Shown piece after piece: positions 1 to 9,320 of a DNA stretch of 64,000 nucleotides (its first letter is position 1; each line of letters starts with the position of its first letter). The stretch is from contig WION01000015.1 in the NCBI GenBank assembly GCA_015039365.1, positions 310,001 through 374,000 of the forward strand, read 5' to 3'. Position numbers and translations under genes: made by a program. The stretch comes from Amanita rubescens. Its lineage: Eukaryota; Basidiomycota; Agaricomycetes; Agaricales; Amanitaceae. Under the pieces are notes generated by a model, which saw only the letters and a program-made list of their open reading frames with translations, was not told the DNA's origin and did no database searches.

Positions 1-238
1 ACATAGTTCTTTGGATAAGATCAAAAGAAAGGAATGGGCGTTCAGAGCCTTCAGCCCTTACTAATCCCAGAAAACAGATAATTTGTACGCAAATTGGATG
101 TTTCGGCACAAGTTTCGCACATCATTGTTTCTTCTTGTCATGCATGTTGAATTTGGTACTAATCGTTATGAAAGGTGTTATTTTAACCAAGATCTATGTC
201 ACATTGGTATCCACTTCGATGTTTTTAGCATCTAATAA
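1..238 (-). mobile_element. copia copy A, leader fragment left of the nested gypsy insertion
   Basis: This stretch is nearly identical to 21732-21969 and is the part of the copia-type leader nearest the start of its first ORF, read on the minus strand. The coding part of copy A lies beyond the left edge of the window. The match resumes at 8384 after the gypsy insertion, so 1-238 and 8384-10025 belong to one element. No gene is seen here; a 72-codon open frame running through 135-353 crosses the insertion border and is not credible. Confidence 0.93.
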
Positions 239-693
239 TGTTACAACACGGTACGGACTCCCGCATTATGCTTACATGATACGTCGGACATGTTTATTTT
301 CTTTATGCATACCTTACTCGTCATTCCCTTTATGCTCGATTCATACGGACTAACTTGTTCCCTTACTTATACCAATCCTTATTCCACATATGACGCCGTC
401 CTTATACCTACTTTCATACTTACCTTTATACATTAATTAGTACGTCCCATTGTACTTGCTAGTATAAGTACCACATGTATTCTAGAGTCGAACCCTAAGT
501 TCGACTTAGCTGTTTATTGTCGTCTGGCAATATAACTATACTCTTAAAACTCATCTACCACAATCGTCCTCAGATCCTAAGTCAACGTCTTGACTTAGTA
601 TTGAACTTATAATCTTAACGGTTTGACTTAAGACTTGTAATCGTGACTAGAGTTGCCGCTGCAACTTAAGTTGAGATTAACGAGTTCGTAACA
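239..693 (+). repeat. 5' LTR of the gypsy element
   Basis: 455 bp, TGTTACAACACGG at the start and GAGTTCGTAACA at the end, repeated at 7929-8383. It holds a TATA-like TATAAGTA at 463-470. About 30 bp downstream, at 496-508, lies a 13-mer exactly complementary to the primer-binding site. That places a likely transcription start near 493-496. Confidence 0.95.
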
Positions 694-695
694 AT

Positions 696-708
696 TAAGT
701 CGAACTTA
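696..708 (+). promoter_or_regulatory. self-priming type primer-binding site of the gypsy element
   Basis: Two bases after the 5' LTR lies TAAGTCGAACTTA. It is the exact reverse complement of TAAGTTCGACTTA at 496-508 inside the LTR, close to the inferred 5' end of the transcript. In the Tf1/sushi group of chromoviruses reverse transcription is primed by the folded-back 5' end of the RNA rather than by a tRNA, and this layout fits that mode. It is an inference from complementarity only; the 13-mer is near-palindromic, which weakens it somewhat. Confidence 0.6.
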
Positions 709-784
709 TCAATAAGCCTGAACATCGATTCATTGGCATTTGATAACACACACTTCGACGAACTTCCGGAAAGCCAGCCCGTAG

Positions 785-2521
785 GTTACTGGCCACGTTG
801 TCAAAACGGATTGGAGAGCTCCACCGAATAGAGCTACACGAGATCGTAAAGGGAACTACATTCTTGACGGATACTACGTCAGACTAAACGGTGCAAAACG
901 AATCTGGGAAGATACAGGAGGAAATCCAGTTAAAGAACAAGAATTCTGGATACCACAAAAAGAAACTAGACCTCCGAACGAATCGTATTATTATTTCGCA
1001 GATCTATATCTTCAGGAACAGCACATTAGATTCGATCACCTCACAGAACGTTGGATAGCATCCGAAACACAAGAATTTGTCCCTAACGAATACTTCAACA
1101 CCCCCATTTGGATAAAGGGGACTGCTGACGCTCTACCAGAGAACTTAAGACCGAAAACTCTCCTTTCCATACAGACAAAAGGCAAAAAGAAAGCAAACTT
1201 TGGCCTAAACGAGAGTGAATCCGAGAAAGAAGGAGAAACAGATCAAGAACCCGATCTATCCCTTGATTTTCTCAGTGATCTTTCAGTTGGAACGACACCA
1301 ACACCTGCCCAACAACCGACCAACCCCGAATCAGGTCCTTCGAACCCTAAAGAAGAAAAGGACGAAGAAGACCCGTTTGACTCTGACAGAATCGAAGTAG
1401 ACGAACCTAAACCCGACCCAACTCCACCACGTAGAGATCCATCACCCCCACCATCACCAAGGATGTCTGGAGGAAGCACAGACCCGACACCCAACCCACG
1501 AATCCCTAGTCTCATCGGAGATCTTCCTGAATTCAAAGGGAAGCGAAAGGATGCCAACACGTTCATAGAAGATATCGAAATCTTCTTTGATATGAACCCT
1601 GAACGGATGAACACAGACCGTTTAAAAATCCTTGCTGCCCTGAATAAAATCTCAGACGGAGCTAGACAATGGAAAAAGAATAAATTAGCAGAACTACGAA
1701 AATCTCGTACCACCACCGAAGAAGGCATCACGAGACCTGCTTTATTCGATGACTGGGAAGCATTTAAACTGTCATTCTTGACAGATTGGGGAGAAGTGGA
1801 TCCAAGTGGAAATGCATATACGAAAATTCTCAATCTACAGAACAGATCGTCTATGAAAGGAAAGAAACAGATGACCCTACCTAACTACGTTAATCAGTTC
1901 AAGGAACAAATCACGAAAGCCGGAATTGAAGGAGAAGCAGCATTCCATATGTTCGGAAAAGGACTTACAGCACCCGAGTTCGAAAAAGCAATGCTCATGA
2001 ACCCAAAAACACTACAAGATTGGTACGACATTGCTATCAAACTCGACAACATCCGAACCCGTTCATATGCTTATTCCCCTCGATCTGGAAATGGTCATTC
2101 ATCATCCTCTCATAACGACGAATCATGGGCTATGCAGATCGATCATAAATTTCTGGAATACGAAGAAGACCCAGAATTAGAACTTACGATCAGATCTATG
2201 TCCAAAGAAGAAAGAGAACGCTACATCAAAGACGGTTTATGTTTTATCTGCGGAATCAAAGGACACATGTCAGGGCAATGCCCGAAGAAGAAAAGAAACA
2301 AAGGGAAAGGCCGATTTAAAGGAGGAAAGAAAAGAGGATTCACGCCCAAACGTCACATTCGAGCCACATCAAATGATGGTGACGGAAATTGGGAAGAAGA
2401 AGAAGTCCGAGAGTCTAAACCAAATTACACCAAGAACATCCGAGCGCTGATGAAAGGGATGTCAACCGACGAAAAGAATGATCTATTACTATCTCTTGCC
2501 GACGAAAACGAGGATTTTTAA
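785..2521 (+). CDS. gag: gypsy Gag, with open N-terminal extension lacking ATG
   Basis: Structural capsid and nucleocapsid protein of the gypsy element. The first ATG in this frame is at 1463 and gives 352 aa. The same frame is open without a stop from about 785, adding some 226 codons of protein-like sequence: a Trp/Tyr-rich segment, then a Glu/Asp/Pro-rich linker. From 1463 the order is a Pro-rich start, a helical capsid-like region (about residues 20-230), then a CCHC zinc knuckle, CFICGIKGHMSGQC, near residue 261, followed by a Lys/Arg-rich tail. The upstream part has no ATG, so it is either reached from a non-AUG start or has lost its start codon. The stop TAA (2519-2521) overlaps the open start of pol in the -1 frame. 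Confidence 0.88.
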   Translation, partial: VTGHVVKTDWRAPPNRATRDRKGNYILDGYYVRLNGAKRIWEDTGGNPVKEQEFWIPQKETRPPNESYYYFADLYLQEQHIRFDHLTERWIASETQEFVPNEYFNTPIWIKGTADALPENLRPKTLLSIQTKGKKKANFGLNESESEKEGETDQEPDLSLDFLSDLSVGTTPTPAQQPTNPESGPSNPKEEKDEEDPFDSDRIEVDEPKPDPTPPRRDPSPPPSPRMSGGSTDPTPNPRIPSLIGDLPEFKGKRKDANTFIEDIEIFFDMNPERMNTDRLKILAALNKISDGARQWKKNKLAELRKSRTTTEEGITRPALFDDWEAFKLSFLTDWGEVDPSGNAYTKILNLQNRSSMKGKKQMTLPNYVNQFKEQITKAGIEGEAAFHMFGKGLTAPEFEKAMLMNPKTLQDWYDIAIKLDNIRTRSYAYSPRSGNGHSSSSHNDESWAMQIDHKFLEYEEDPELELTIRSMSKEERERYIKDGLCFICGIKGHMSGQCPKKKRNKGKGRFKGGKKRGFTPKRHIRATSNDGDGNWEEEEVRESKPNYTKNIRALMKGMSTDEKNDLLLSLADENEDF

Positions 2522-2523
2522 CA

Positions 2524-5500
2524 GTGGGGCTCATGACAGTGGATGAAGTCTCAGATACACCAGATTCAACTCTCAATATATCTCATGTAACAGTACAATC
2601 TATTTCGAAACGAAGATTATCTGTCCCTATCAAAGTTGAAACTGAAAACAACACTGAAAACCTCGTTGCCCTTGTCGACTGCGGAGCCGAAGGGATATTT
2701 ATCGACAAAAGAATAGCACACAAATGGAGAAAACGAAAAACTCCACGACCAATTAGAGTTTATAACGTCGATGGCACCATAAACAAAGAAGGAGAAATTG
2801 ATGAACAATGTCTAATCACCTTCGAAATGAACGGGAAACGCATGACCGAATGGTTTCACGTATCAGCAATAGGAAAACAAACGATGATACTGGGGCTTCC
2901 TTGGCTAGAGAAGCATAACCCTGACGTAAATTGGAAAGAAAAGACTCTAGAGTTCCGAGACTCTGAACAGGACAAGATCAAGGCATCACTTCGGAGCATC
3001 TGTCAACAGATTGACAGAATAGCTATGCCTGAATGGGAAGAAGATCTAGTCATCGGATATTTGATGTCACACGAAGGATCACAGACGACAGATCACAGAT
3101 GGAACATGCATACATTTGAGGATATAGGAAGCTGGTCAGAAGATGAATACGACCAAGTAACTATCGCACGATATACACCAGCTCAACAAATGGAACACAA
3201 ATACCATCAAACAGAGGAGGTTTACACGCTCCCTCCTGAATACTCGGCATGGAAAGATGTATTCGAGAAAAAAGCAAGTGAACGATTCCCAGAAAGCCGA
3301 TCTTGGGATCACCAGATAGAACTTCGCGATGATTTCATACCAAAAAGAGGAAAAATCTATCCCTTATCTCCGAAACAGCAGAATACACTGGACGAATGGA
3401 TTAAAGAACACGTCGAAAAAGGCTACATCAGACCGTCGAAATCACCGCAGGCATCACCTTTCTTCTTTGTAGAAAAGAAAGAAGCACAAAAATTACGACC
3501 CTGCCAAGATTATCGATACTTGAACGAATATACTAAACCAAACGCATATCCACTACCTCTTATCTCCGATCTTATGATCAAACTCAAAGATTCGGAATAC
3601 TTTACAAAATTGGATATCCGATGGGGATATAATAACGTTCAAATCAAGGAATCTGATAGATGGAAAGCCGCCTTTATCACCAATCGAGGTTTATTTGAAC
3701 CTAACGTCATGTTCTTTGGATTACGAAATTCACCAGCAACGTTTCAAGCTATGATGGACGATTATTTCAGGGATTTTACAGAAAAAGGATGGCTTGTCAT
3801 CTACATGGATGACATGCTAATACACGCGCGCACTAAAGAAGAACTCGAGATTCGAACAAAACAAGTACTTGAACGATTACAGAAACACGATCTTTACCTC
3901 AAGCTTGAAAAATGTAAATTCGCTGCCAAAGAAGTTGATTTTCTAGGCACCGTCATATCCAAAAATACAATAAAAATGGACCCGATCAAACTTGCCGGAA
4001 TCAGGGACTGGCCAACCCCTACTACCGTTAAACAAGTTAGATCCTTTTTAGGATTCGGAAATTACTATCGAAGGTTTATTTTCGGATTCGCCCACCTTGC
4101 ACGACCCCTGCACGACCTAACAAAGAAAAACAAATTATGGACATGGACCGCAGAATGCCAAGTCGCATTTGATCTATTAAAAGAACGCTTCACATCCGCA
4201 CCTGTCTTAATGATGCCCGATATTAACAAACCCTTTATTCTACAAACGGACGCATCAGACCGCGCAATCGGAGCAGTTCTTATGCAAAAAGATGATAATG
4301 GCGACTTACATCCATGCGGATACCTATCCCACGCTTTAACGCCAACTGAAACACGATGGCAAATCTACGACCGAGAGTTATTCGCCATTTACTACGCTCT
4401 CTATAACGAATGGAGATACCTGCTTGAAGGAGCAGAACACCCTGTCATTATTCATTGCGACCACAAGAATTTACTCTATTATCGAGAACCACAACGTCTT
4501 ACGAACCGCCAAGCACGATGGTGGAACGACTTGTCTCGATTTAATATTAAATTAACCCACGTTCCCGGAGCAAAACTAATAATAGCAGATGCACTATCCC
4601 GCCGACCCGATCATATGACAAAAGACGAACCAGAAGAGTTAATAACAATGCTCCCAAAAGAACTCTTCGTTCGCACAATCGCCGAAGATCTCCGTAACAG
4701 AGCAATAGAAATAACTGTCAAAGACGAATTTGCTCAATCAATCAAGAAATGTCTAAAAGAAAAAGGAACACCACCTTTACGCACTGCCCTTTCTGATTGG
4801 ACCCTTGACGATGAATTAATCCTGTACAAAGGGAAATCCTTTATTCCCCCTGACACCGATCTTCGCCAAGATATTATTAGAGATTTTCATGAATCACCAA
4901 CAAGCGGACACCCCGGTTTCTTCAAAACACTCACCTTATTAAAAGAATATTACTGGTGGCCATTAATGTCTAAAATGGTTAAACAGTTCATTGACGGATG
5001 CACGGCATGTCAACAAATGAAATCGAATACACACCCTACTGCCGCACCTCTGATGCCAATCAAGTCTCACGCACACCGACCCTTTCAACAAATAACTATG
5101 GATTTCATAACCGATTTACCCACAAGTAACGGTTTCGATTCTATCTTTATCGTGGTCGATCAAGGACTTACAAAGGGAGTAATTCTCATGCCTTGTAACA
5201 AAACTATCACCGCCGACGAAACCGCCGACCTCTACATTCGGAATGTATTCAAAAACTTCGGTTTACCCGACGTCATGATCTCCGATCGAGGACCACAGTT
5301 CGCATCACATGTCTTTAACGGCATAATGGACTCATTAAAGATCAAACACAAAATGAGTACCGCCTTCCATCCACAGACTGATGGACAAACGGAGCGATAT
5401 AACGCCGAATTAGAAGCTTATCTCCGAATATTCTGTGCCTATGAACCAGATACTTGGAACAAGATGATACCAATAGCACAATTCGCGCATAATTCACGCA

Positions 5501-6129
5501 CTCATGAAGCATTGAAACAATCGCCCTTTCAATTGATGTATGGAACATCCCCGGTTGCACTTCCCCTTGTCTCAAATAAGACAAATACACCAACCGCCGA
5601 TAACCGCATCAACTCCTTGTTCCGCGCACGAGAAGAAGCACTCGCCGCACATGATCTAGCACGAGCTAAGATGATGGAAAGAACAACGAGAAAGACTAAA
5701 CCGTTCAAAGTCAATGACAAAGTATGGTTAGAGTCTAGGAACCTGAAGATTCCATATCAGAGCAGAAAGCTCGCACCTAAACGAGAAGGTCCCTTTTCCA
5801 TCAAAGAAGTCTTAGGACCAGTGACATATCGTCTCACGCTACCAAGACAATGGAAAATTCATAACGTATTCCATGCCGCCTTACTAACGCCGTTCAAAGA
5901 AACTTCCTTTCACGGAATAACGGAAACAAGGCCCCCTCCCGATCTGATCGAAGGAGAACAAGAATACGAAGTGGAAGCACTGCTTGCACATCGCAAGTTT
6001 AGAGGGAAATTACAATTCCTAGTAAAGTGGAAAGGCTATGACACCAGCGAAAACACATGGGAACCAGAAAATAACTTGACGCATATGGAAGACCTCCTTC
6101 TAGAATATAAAAGACGAAGGAAACTCTGA
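2524..6129 (+). CDS. pol: gypsy Pol polyprotein with C-terminal chromodomain
   Basis: A 1201-codon frame carrying, in order: a retropepsin-type protease (VDCGAEGIFID near residue 55), reverse transcriptase with YMDDM near residue 430, RNase H beginning at the QTDASDRAIGAV segment, the integrase zinc region H-x-H-C-x2-C (GHPGFF to CTACQQ), the integrase DDE core (MDFITDLP, SDRGPQF and TERYNAELE), and a C-terminal chromodomain (FLVKWKGYD, NTWEPENNL). A chromodomain marks a chromovirus, where it targets integration to particular chromatin. Pol is in the -1 frame relative to gag and is open from about 2482, so the two frames overlap by some 40 bases. A T-run (gattttta) ends gag, which suggests -1 frameshifting; reinitiation at the ATG 2533 is the alternative. 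No internal stop is seen. Confidence 0.96.
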   Translation: MGLMTVDEVSDTPDSTLNISHVTVQSISKRRLSVPIKVETENNTENLVALVDCGAEGIFIDKRIAHKWRKRKTPRPIRVYNVDGTINKEGEIDEQCLITFEMNGKRMTEWFHVSAIGKQTMILGLPWLEKHNPDVNWKEKTLEFRDSEQDKIKASLRSICQQIDRIAMPEWEEDLVIGYLMSHEGSQTTDHRWNMHTFEDIGSWSEDEYDQVTIARYTPAQQMEHKYHQTEEVYTLPPEYSAWKDVFEKKASERFPESRSWDHQIELRDDFIPKRGKIYPLSPKQQNTLDEWIKEHVEKGYIRPSKSPQASPFFFVEKKEAQKLRPCQDYRYLNEYTKPNAYPLPLISDLMIKLKDSEYFTKLDIRWGYNNVQIKESDRWKAAFITNRGLFEPNVMFFGLRNSPATFQAMMDDYFRDFTEKGWLVIYMDDMLIHARTKEELEIRTKQVLERLQKHDLYLKLEKCKFAAKEVDFLGTVISKNTIKMDPIKLAGIRDWPTPTTVKQVRSFLGFGNYYRRFIFGFAHLARPLHDLTKKNKLWTWTAECQVAFDLLKERFTSAPVLMMPDINKPFILQTDASDRAIGAVLMQKDDNGDLHPCGYLSHALTPTETRWQIYDRELFAIYYALYNEWRYLLEGAEHPVIIHCDHKNLLYYREPQRLTNRQARWWNDLSRFNIKLTHVPGAKLIIADALSRRPDHMTKDEPEELITMLPKELFVRTIAEDLRNRAIEITVKDEFAQSIKKCLKEKGTPPLRTALSDWTLDDELILYKGKSFIPPDTDLRQDIIRDFHESPTSGHPGFFKTLTLLKEYYWWPLMSKMVKQFIDGCTACQQMKSNTHPTAAPLMPIKSHAHRPFQQITMDFITDLPTSNGFDSIFIVVDQGLTKGVILMPCNKTITADETADLYIRNVFKNFGLPDVMISDRGPQFASHVFNGIMDSLKIKHKMSTAFHPQTDGQTERYNAELEAYLRIFCAYEPDTWNKMIPIAQFAHNSRTHEALKQSPFQLMYGTSPVALPLVSNKTNTPTADNRINSLFRAREEALAAHDLARAKMMERTTRKTKPFKVNDKVWLESRNLKIPYQSRKLAPKREGPFSIKEVLGPVTYRLTLPRQWKIHNVFHAALLTPFKETSFHGITETRPPPDLIEGEQEYEVEALLAHRKFRGKLQFLVKWKGYDTSENTWEPENNLTHMEDLLLEYKRRRKL

Positions 6130-6130
6130 A

Positions 6131-7888
6131 ATGTCACTCACACACCAAGTTACTATGCAGAATGGAAACGACACCACCGACACCGTTCAGCGCTTCCCCT
6201 GGTCTGAATTCTATGCCGGAGACACCACCGACACCCGATTCACCACTTCCACTGAACCCCACCGACCTCGACTCGTTCTTCATACCACCGACACCGACGA
6301 AGAAGACATTGACCCGAACGACTTCGTTGATGTTCCCTACAGATCTCCCGATCAAACCTCGTCTCAGACGATCCCGATCACTCCCACCGAAACCCAGGAA
6401 ACCCACCACGGAACATCAGAAACTCTGGCTGTACCTGGACGAATTACGGAAGATCGCAATAGCCGACCGATCCCACCTAGAAACGCTGAAGACATTAGCG
6501 TTACCTTACATAGAGAGACGATACTTGCCGGTCACGCTTCGACTCAATCTCATAACGAATCTATTCGAGGCAACGACCAGAGTCACGGTACAGATGGGAT
6601 TAACCGCGATATGGCTGGCCCCATCATACGAACCACCCCCGATCTCTATCTCAGTTATCACGGAATTACTACTTACACCAAGGTTAGAGACCGCGTCACT
6701 CTAATCTGTAACGCCGCTAGATTACAGGTTGACATCTTTGACCAAGAAAGGATAGCTCGAGTCTGGCGACTTCTCATGGATTTCCGAACCGCCACTACCC
6801 TTGCCGGTCAAGCCCGAGATCAGTACAACTATCACTGTGCCGATTTAATCGAAACGTTTGTAAACGTTACGTCACTATACTGGGAAGACATTCATCCGAA
6901 AGGAGGAAACCTAGATCAACTGGCAATAGATCTATTACGACGACTTCTCACGGCTGACATCGAGCGCTATATCATCCTTGCCATAGAAGGCATCGACGAT
7001 CAAAGGTTTGGACTAAAAATACAACCTCACGATCAGAATAACCGCATCGCTGTCAACCATTGGTTTCGCGCTACCGAGGCTACACCCGACCGACACCGAG
7101 CAACTAGATGCATTATGGAGACAGATCGTAAATCAAGAGAAATCTGGTGCCTCACCGGAAAGATCCGAGACCTCTTGTCTAGTATCCAAGGAGACACGGA
7201 ATGGACTACAGCCGAATTCGCAGACGGAGTTCCCCTGCATCAACTCACTAGCGACCACATTGCGCAGATCAATAATGCGATCAGCGATCTCGATCTTCAT
7301 CGCCGAATCCGTACAACAGGCGATCTCATTGAGGAAGAACCGAAACGAGATAAGAAGGCTCCTCCTCCTCCTCGATCCGCATCACCCCCAACCACCACCG
7401 TTATTCGCCACGGAGTCTGGAATATTCCTGTCCCCACTTCTCGACGAAACGACACTCCGCCTTCTCGACGACCTACGACCCGCAGTATGACCAATGCCGC
7501 CAACCAACGCCCCCACTGCTACAACCGCTGCATTCACTGCCGAGGTAAACATGCCTCTGAGGATCACCATCTCGCTGTTGCAATTCCTCCTATGTCTACT
7601 CTACCTCCACGCGCTCCCACGCGCCGACGCGATCCGACGCCCGGTCCTTCCACTAAAAAGAAAGGACGTTCTCGAACTACTACAGATGCCACCATTACCT
7701 CCGCTTCCACTAGCCGCCGCCCTCACCAGCCGAAGAAGAAGGGAAAGAAGAAGGCACACCACGCGTCACAGTGTCAGGCATGCGTCAACGGACGACAGTG
7801 CGACGGAGCCGACGACGACGCCTGCGACCTTTACGGCGACTACGGCTATCAGCACGATGACGACGCCATGCACAACATGAACACCTGA
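6131..7888 (+). CDS. gypsy third ORF, 585 aa, unknown function
   Basis: The ATG follows the pol stop after one base (TGAAATG), an arrangement that suits termination-reinitiation. I recognise no family. The first 160 residues are Thr/Asp/Pro-rich. From about residue 175 the sequence looks folded and helical (for example YHCADLIETFVNVTSLYW and LLRRLLTADIERYIIL). A basic Pro/Arg region follows, with a possible zinc-binding cluster CYNRCIHCRGKHASEDHH near residue 460 and a very basic then acidic C-terminus. Extra ORFs after pol are uncommon in gypsy elements; a nucleic-acid-binding accessory role is a guess. A second protein-like frame overlaps its first third (6162-6704). Confidence 0.6.
   Translation: MSLTHQVTMQNGNDTTDTVQRFPWSEFYAGDTTDTRFTTSTEPHRPRLVLHTTDTDEEDIDPNDFVDVPYRSPDQTSSQTIPITPTETQETHHGTSETLAVPGRITEDRNSRPIPPRNAEDISVTLHRETILAGHASTQSHNESIRGNDQSHGTDGINRDMAGPIIRTTPDLYLSYHGITTYTKVRDRVTLICNAARLQVDIFDQERIARVWRLLMDFRTATTLAGQARDQYNYHCADLIETFVNVTSLYWEDIHPKGGNLDQLAIDLLRRLLTADIERYIILAIEGIDDQRFGLKIQPHDQNNRIAVNHWFRATEATPDRHRATRCIMETDRKSREIWCLTGKIRDLLSSIQGDTEWTTAEFADGVPLHQLTSDHIAQINNAISDLDLHRRIRTTGDLIEEEPKRDKKAPPPPRSASPPTTTVIRHGVWNIPVPTSRRNDTPPSRRPTTRSMTNAANQRPHCYNRCIHCRGKHASEDHHLAVAIPPMSTLPPRAPTRRRDPTPGPSTKKKGRSRTTTDATITSASTSRRPHQPKKKGKKKAHHASQCQACVNGRQCDGADDDACDLYGDYGYQHDDDAMHNMNT
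6162..6704 (+). CDS. overlapping frame inside the gypsy third ORF, 180 aa
   Basis: Opens at ATG 6162 and ends at 6704, in a different frame from the 6131 ORF. Its composition is more protein-like than that of the 6131 frame over the same bases: a Pro-rich start, then a helical stretch containing KLWLYLDELRKIAIADRSHL and RLNLITNLFEATTRVTVQMG. After 6704 the 6131 frame becomes the protein-like one. Three readings are possible: two overlapping proteins, a programmed or accidental +1/-1 shift near 6650-6700 joining this N-terminus to the downstream frame, or chance. The second seems most likely from composition alone. Confidence 0.4.
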   Translation: METTPPTPFSASPGLNSMPETPPTPDSPLPLNPTDLDSFFIPPTPTKKTLTRTTSLMFPTDLPIKPRLRRSRSLPPKPRKPTTEHQKLWLYLDELRKIAIADRSHLETLKTLALPYIERRYLPVTLRLNLITNLFEATTRVTVQMGLTAIWLAPSYEPPPISISVITELLLTPRLETASL

Positions 7889-7912
7889 ACGTCTTGTTGT
7901 TGCGGTCAACAA

Positions 7913-7928
7913 CGTAGGGGAGAGCTAG
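7913..7928 (+). promoter_or_regulatory. polypurine tract of the gypsy element
   Basis: The purine-rich run AGGGGAGAG lies directly before the 3' LTR start at 7929, the usual site for plus-strand priming. It supports the + orientation of the element. Confidence 0.8.
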
Positions 7929-8383
7929 TGTTACAACACGGTACGGACTCCCGCATTATGCTTACATGATACGTCGGACATGTTTATTTTCTTTATGCAT
8001 ACCTTACTCGTCATTCCCTTTATGCTCGATTCATACGGACTAACTCGTTCCCTTACTTATACCAATCCTTATTCCACATATGACGCCGTCCTTATACCTA
8101 CTTTCATACTTACCTTTATACATTAATTAGTACGTCCCATTGTACTTGCTAGTATAAGTACCACATGTATTCTAGAGTCGAACCCTAAGTTCGACTTAGC
8201 TGTTTATTGTCGTCTGGCAATATAACTATACTCTTAAAACTCATCTACCACAATCGTCCTCAGATCCTAAGTCAACGTCTTGACTTAGTATTGAACTTAT
8301 AATCTTAACGGTTTGACTTAAGACTTGTAATCGTGACTAGAGTTGCCGCTGCAACTTAAGTTGAGATTAACGAGTTCGTAACA
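7929..8383 (+). repeat. 3' LTR of the gypsy element
   Basis: Second copy of the 455-bp LTR, differing from the first by a C for T in the taactNgttc segment. It is followed by the target duplication aataa at 8384-8388, and copy A sequence resumes immediately. Confidence 0.95.
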
Positions 8384-9320
8384 AATAACGCAGTAATAAT
8401 ATTTGCGTGGGATATGATCCAATGTAGGTAAGAATAGCCAACATAAGCGTCTGACAATAGATTAAAGACTCGGGGATCGGCCCTTGTCCCTTCTTAAACG
8501 ATCAAATGATAACCGTTTAATCTCTGGAATAACCATGACGATAACGACTGCATTCCCAAATGCATGAGATAAGTCCATCACTTAGATGGTCTATGGGGTC
8601 TCAATCCCCCACTAGACGTGTATGTACAAGTATTAAGAATTAATCTAGACACCGCTGGGTTACAGCTGAGTGTATTCCTAATCTAGAGAACTTAAGTCCC
8701 TAAGGGCGCATTCTCGATAGGCAGAGTGTACGGTCCACAATGTGACCTCATCTCACCCCTTATACTAGAATCTATTATTACTTGTACATATATTAGGTAT
8801 TTTACAGGATCGAAAATCCTGATGATGGTATAGCGTGGTTCAATACGTCCAATCACATCACACTGCCCAAGCGGAATACAGTGTGGGACGTTACCCTTTT
8901 ATACGGTAGGTAATAACCGGTGAAGTTCACACTTCACAAGTGAGCCAATTTCTATTGACGCAGTAATGGTCCACTGCGAGATTTTTAAGGCGATCTAGGC
9001 CAGTTTTTAACGTCATCCAAGACTGTCCCTTGTACAGGGATACTCGTAATTTAGACCGCTGAGTAATTAACGGGGTCCCCTTAGCCCTGGGTCCGGGCGT
9101 ATACAATCCAGGTAAGCGGATGACTCAGAGTCTATCCCTCACTTCCCAGAAGGGTTAGCCAAGTGCGGTGACTAATTTAACAAGAAAATGAAAACCACAC
9201 TGGGCGCCTCGCCCAGTTACCTTTGTTTTACCTTTTCTCTCCGTCAATGACTTGAGAGTGTGCGTCGCTTGGCTTCACAACCAATAGCGCCAAAGGCGTC
9301 TGGTTTCGGGGCCCATAACC
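8384..9320 (-). mobile_element. copia copy A leader, continued
   Basis: Non-coding 5' leader of the copia-type element, minus orientation, nearly identical to 21967-22218 plus 30049-30731 of copy B. Together with 1-238 the leader between primer-binding site and first ORF is about 1.17 kb, long for a copia element. I see no credible reading frame in it. It contains the motif CGCCCGGACCC (minus strand, 9089-9099), shared with the gag-only element at 22855-22865. It ends at the primer-binding site 9306-9320. Confidence 0.9.
9306..9320 (-). promoter_or_regulatory. primer-binding site of copia copy A (half initiator tRNA-Met type)
   Basis: On the minus strand GGTTATGGGCCCCGA follows the LTR directly. 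It is complementary to an anticodon arm of the form CGGGG-CCCATAA-CCCCG, that is, initiator tRNA-Met around its CAU anticodon. Drosophila copia and yeast Ty5 are known to prime from a cleaved half of this tRNA. The same 15 bases recur at 30717-30731 and 22694-22708. Confidence 0.75.

Larger units (their letters stand above)
239..8383 (+). mobile_element. complete Ty3/gypsy chromovirus nested in copia copy A
   Basis: The element is bounded by two 455-bp LTRs (239-693 and 7929-8383) that begin TG and end CA and differ by about one base by eye. It is flanked by a perfect 5-bp target duplication, aataa, at 234-238 and 8384-8388. The uninserted site can be read at 21960-21985 in the sister copia copy. 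Internal order is primer-binding site, gag, pol (protease, RT, RNase H, integrase, chromodomain), a third ORF, polypurine tract. All large frames are open, so the insertion looks recent and possibly still active. It is younger than copia copy A, which it splits. Confidence 0.96.

Noticed and set aside
135..353. 72-codon ORF at the left edge
   Set aside because: It crosses the border between the copia leader and the gypsy LTR, so it arose by insertion.
1243..1833. 196-codon minus frame opposite gag
   Set aside because: Shadow of the gag reading frame; no motif and opposite to the element's transcription.
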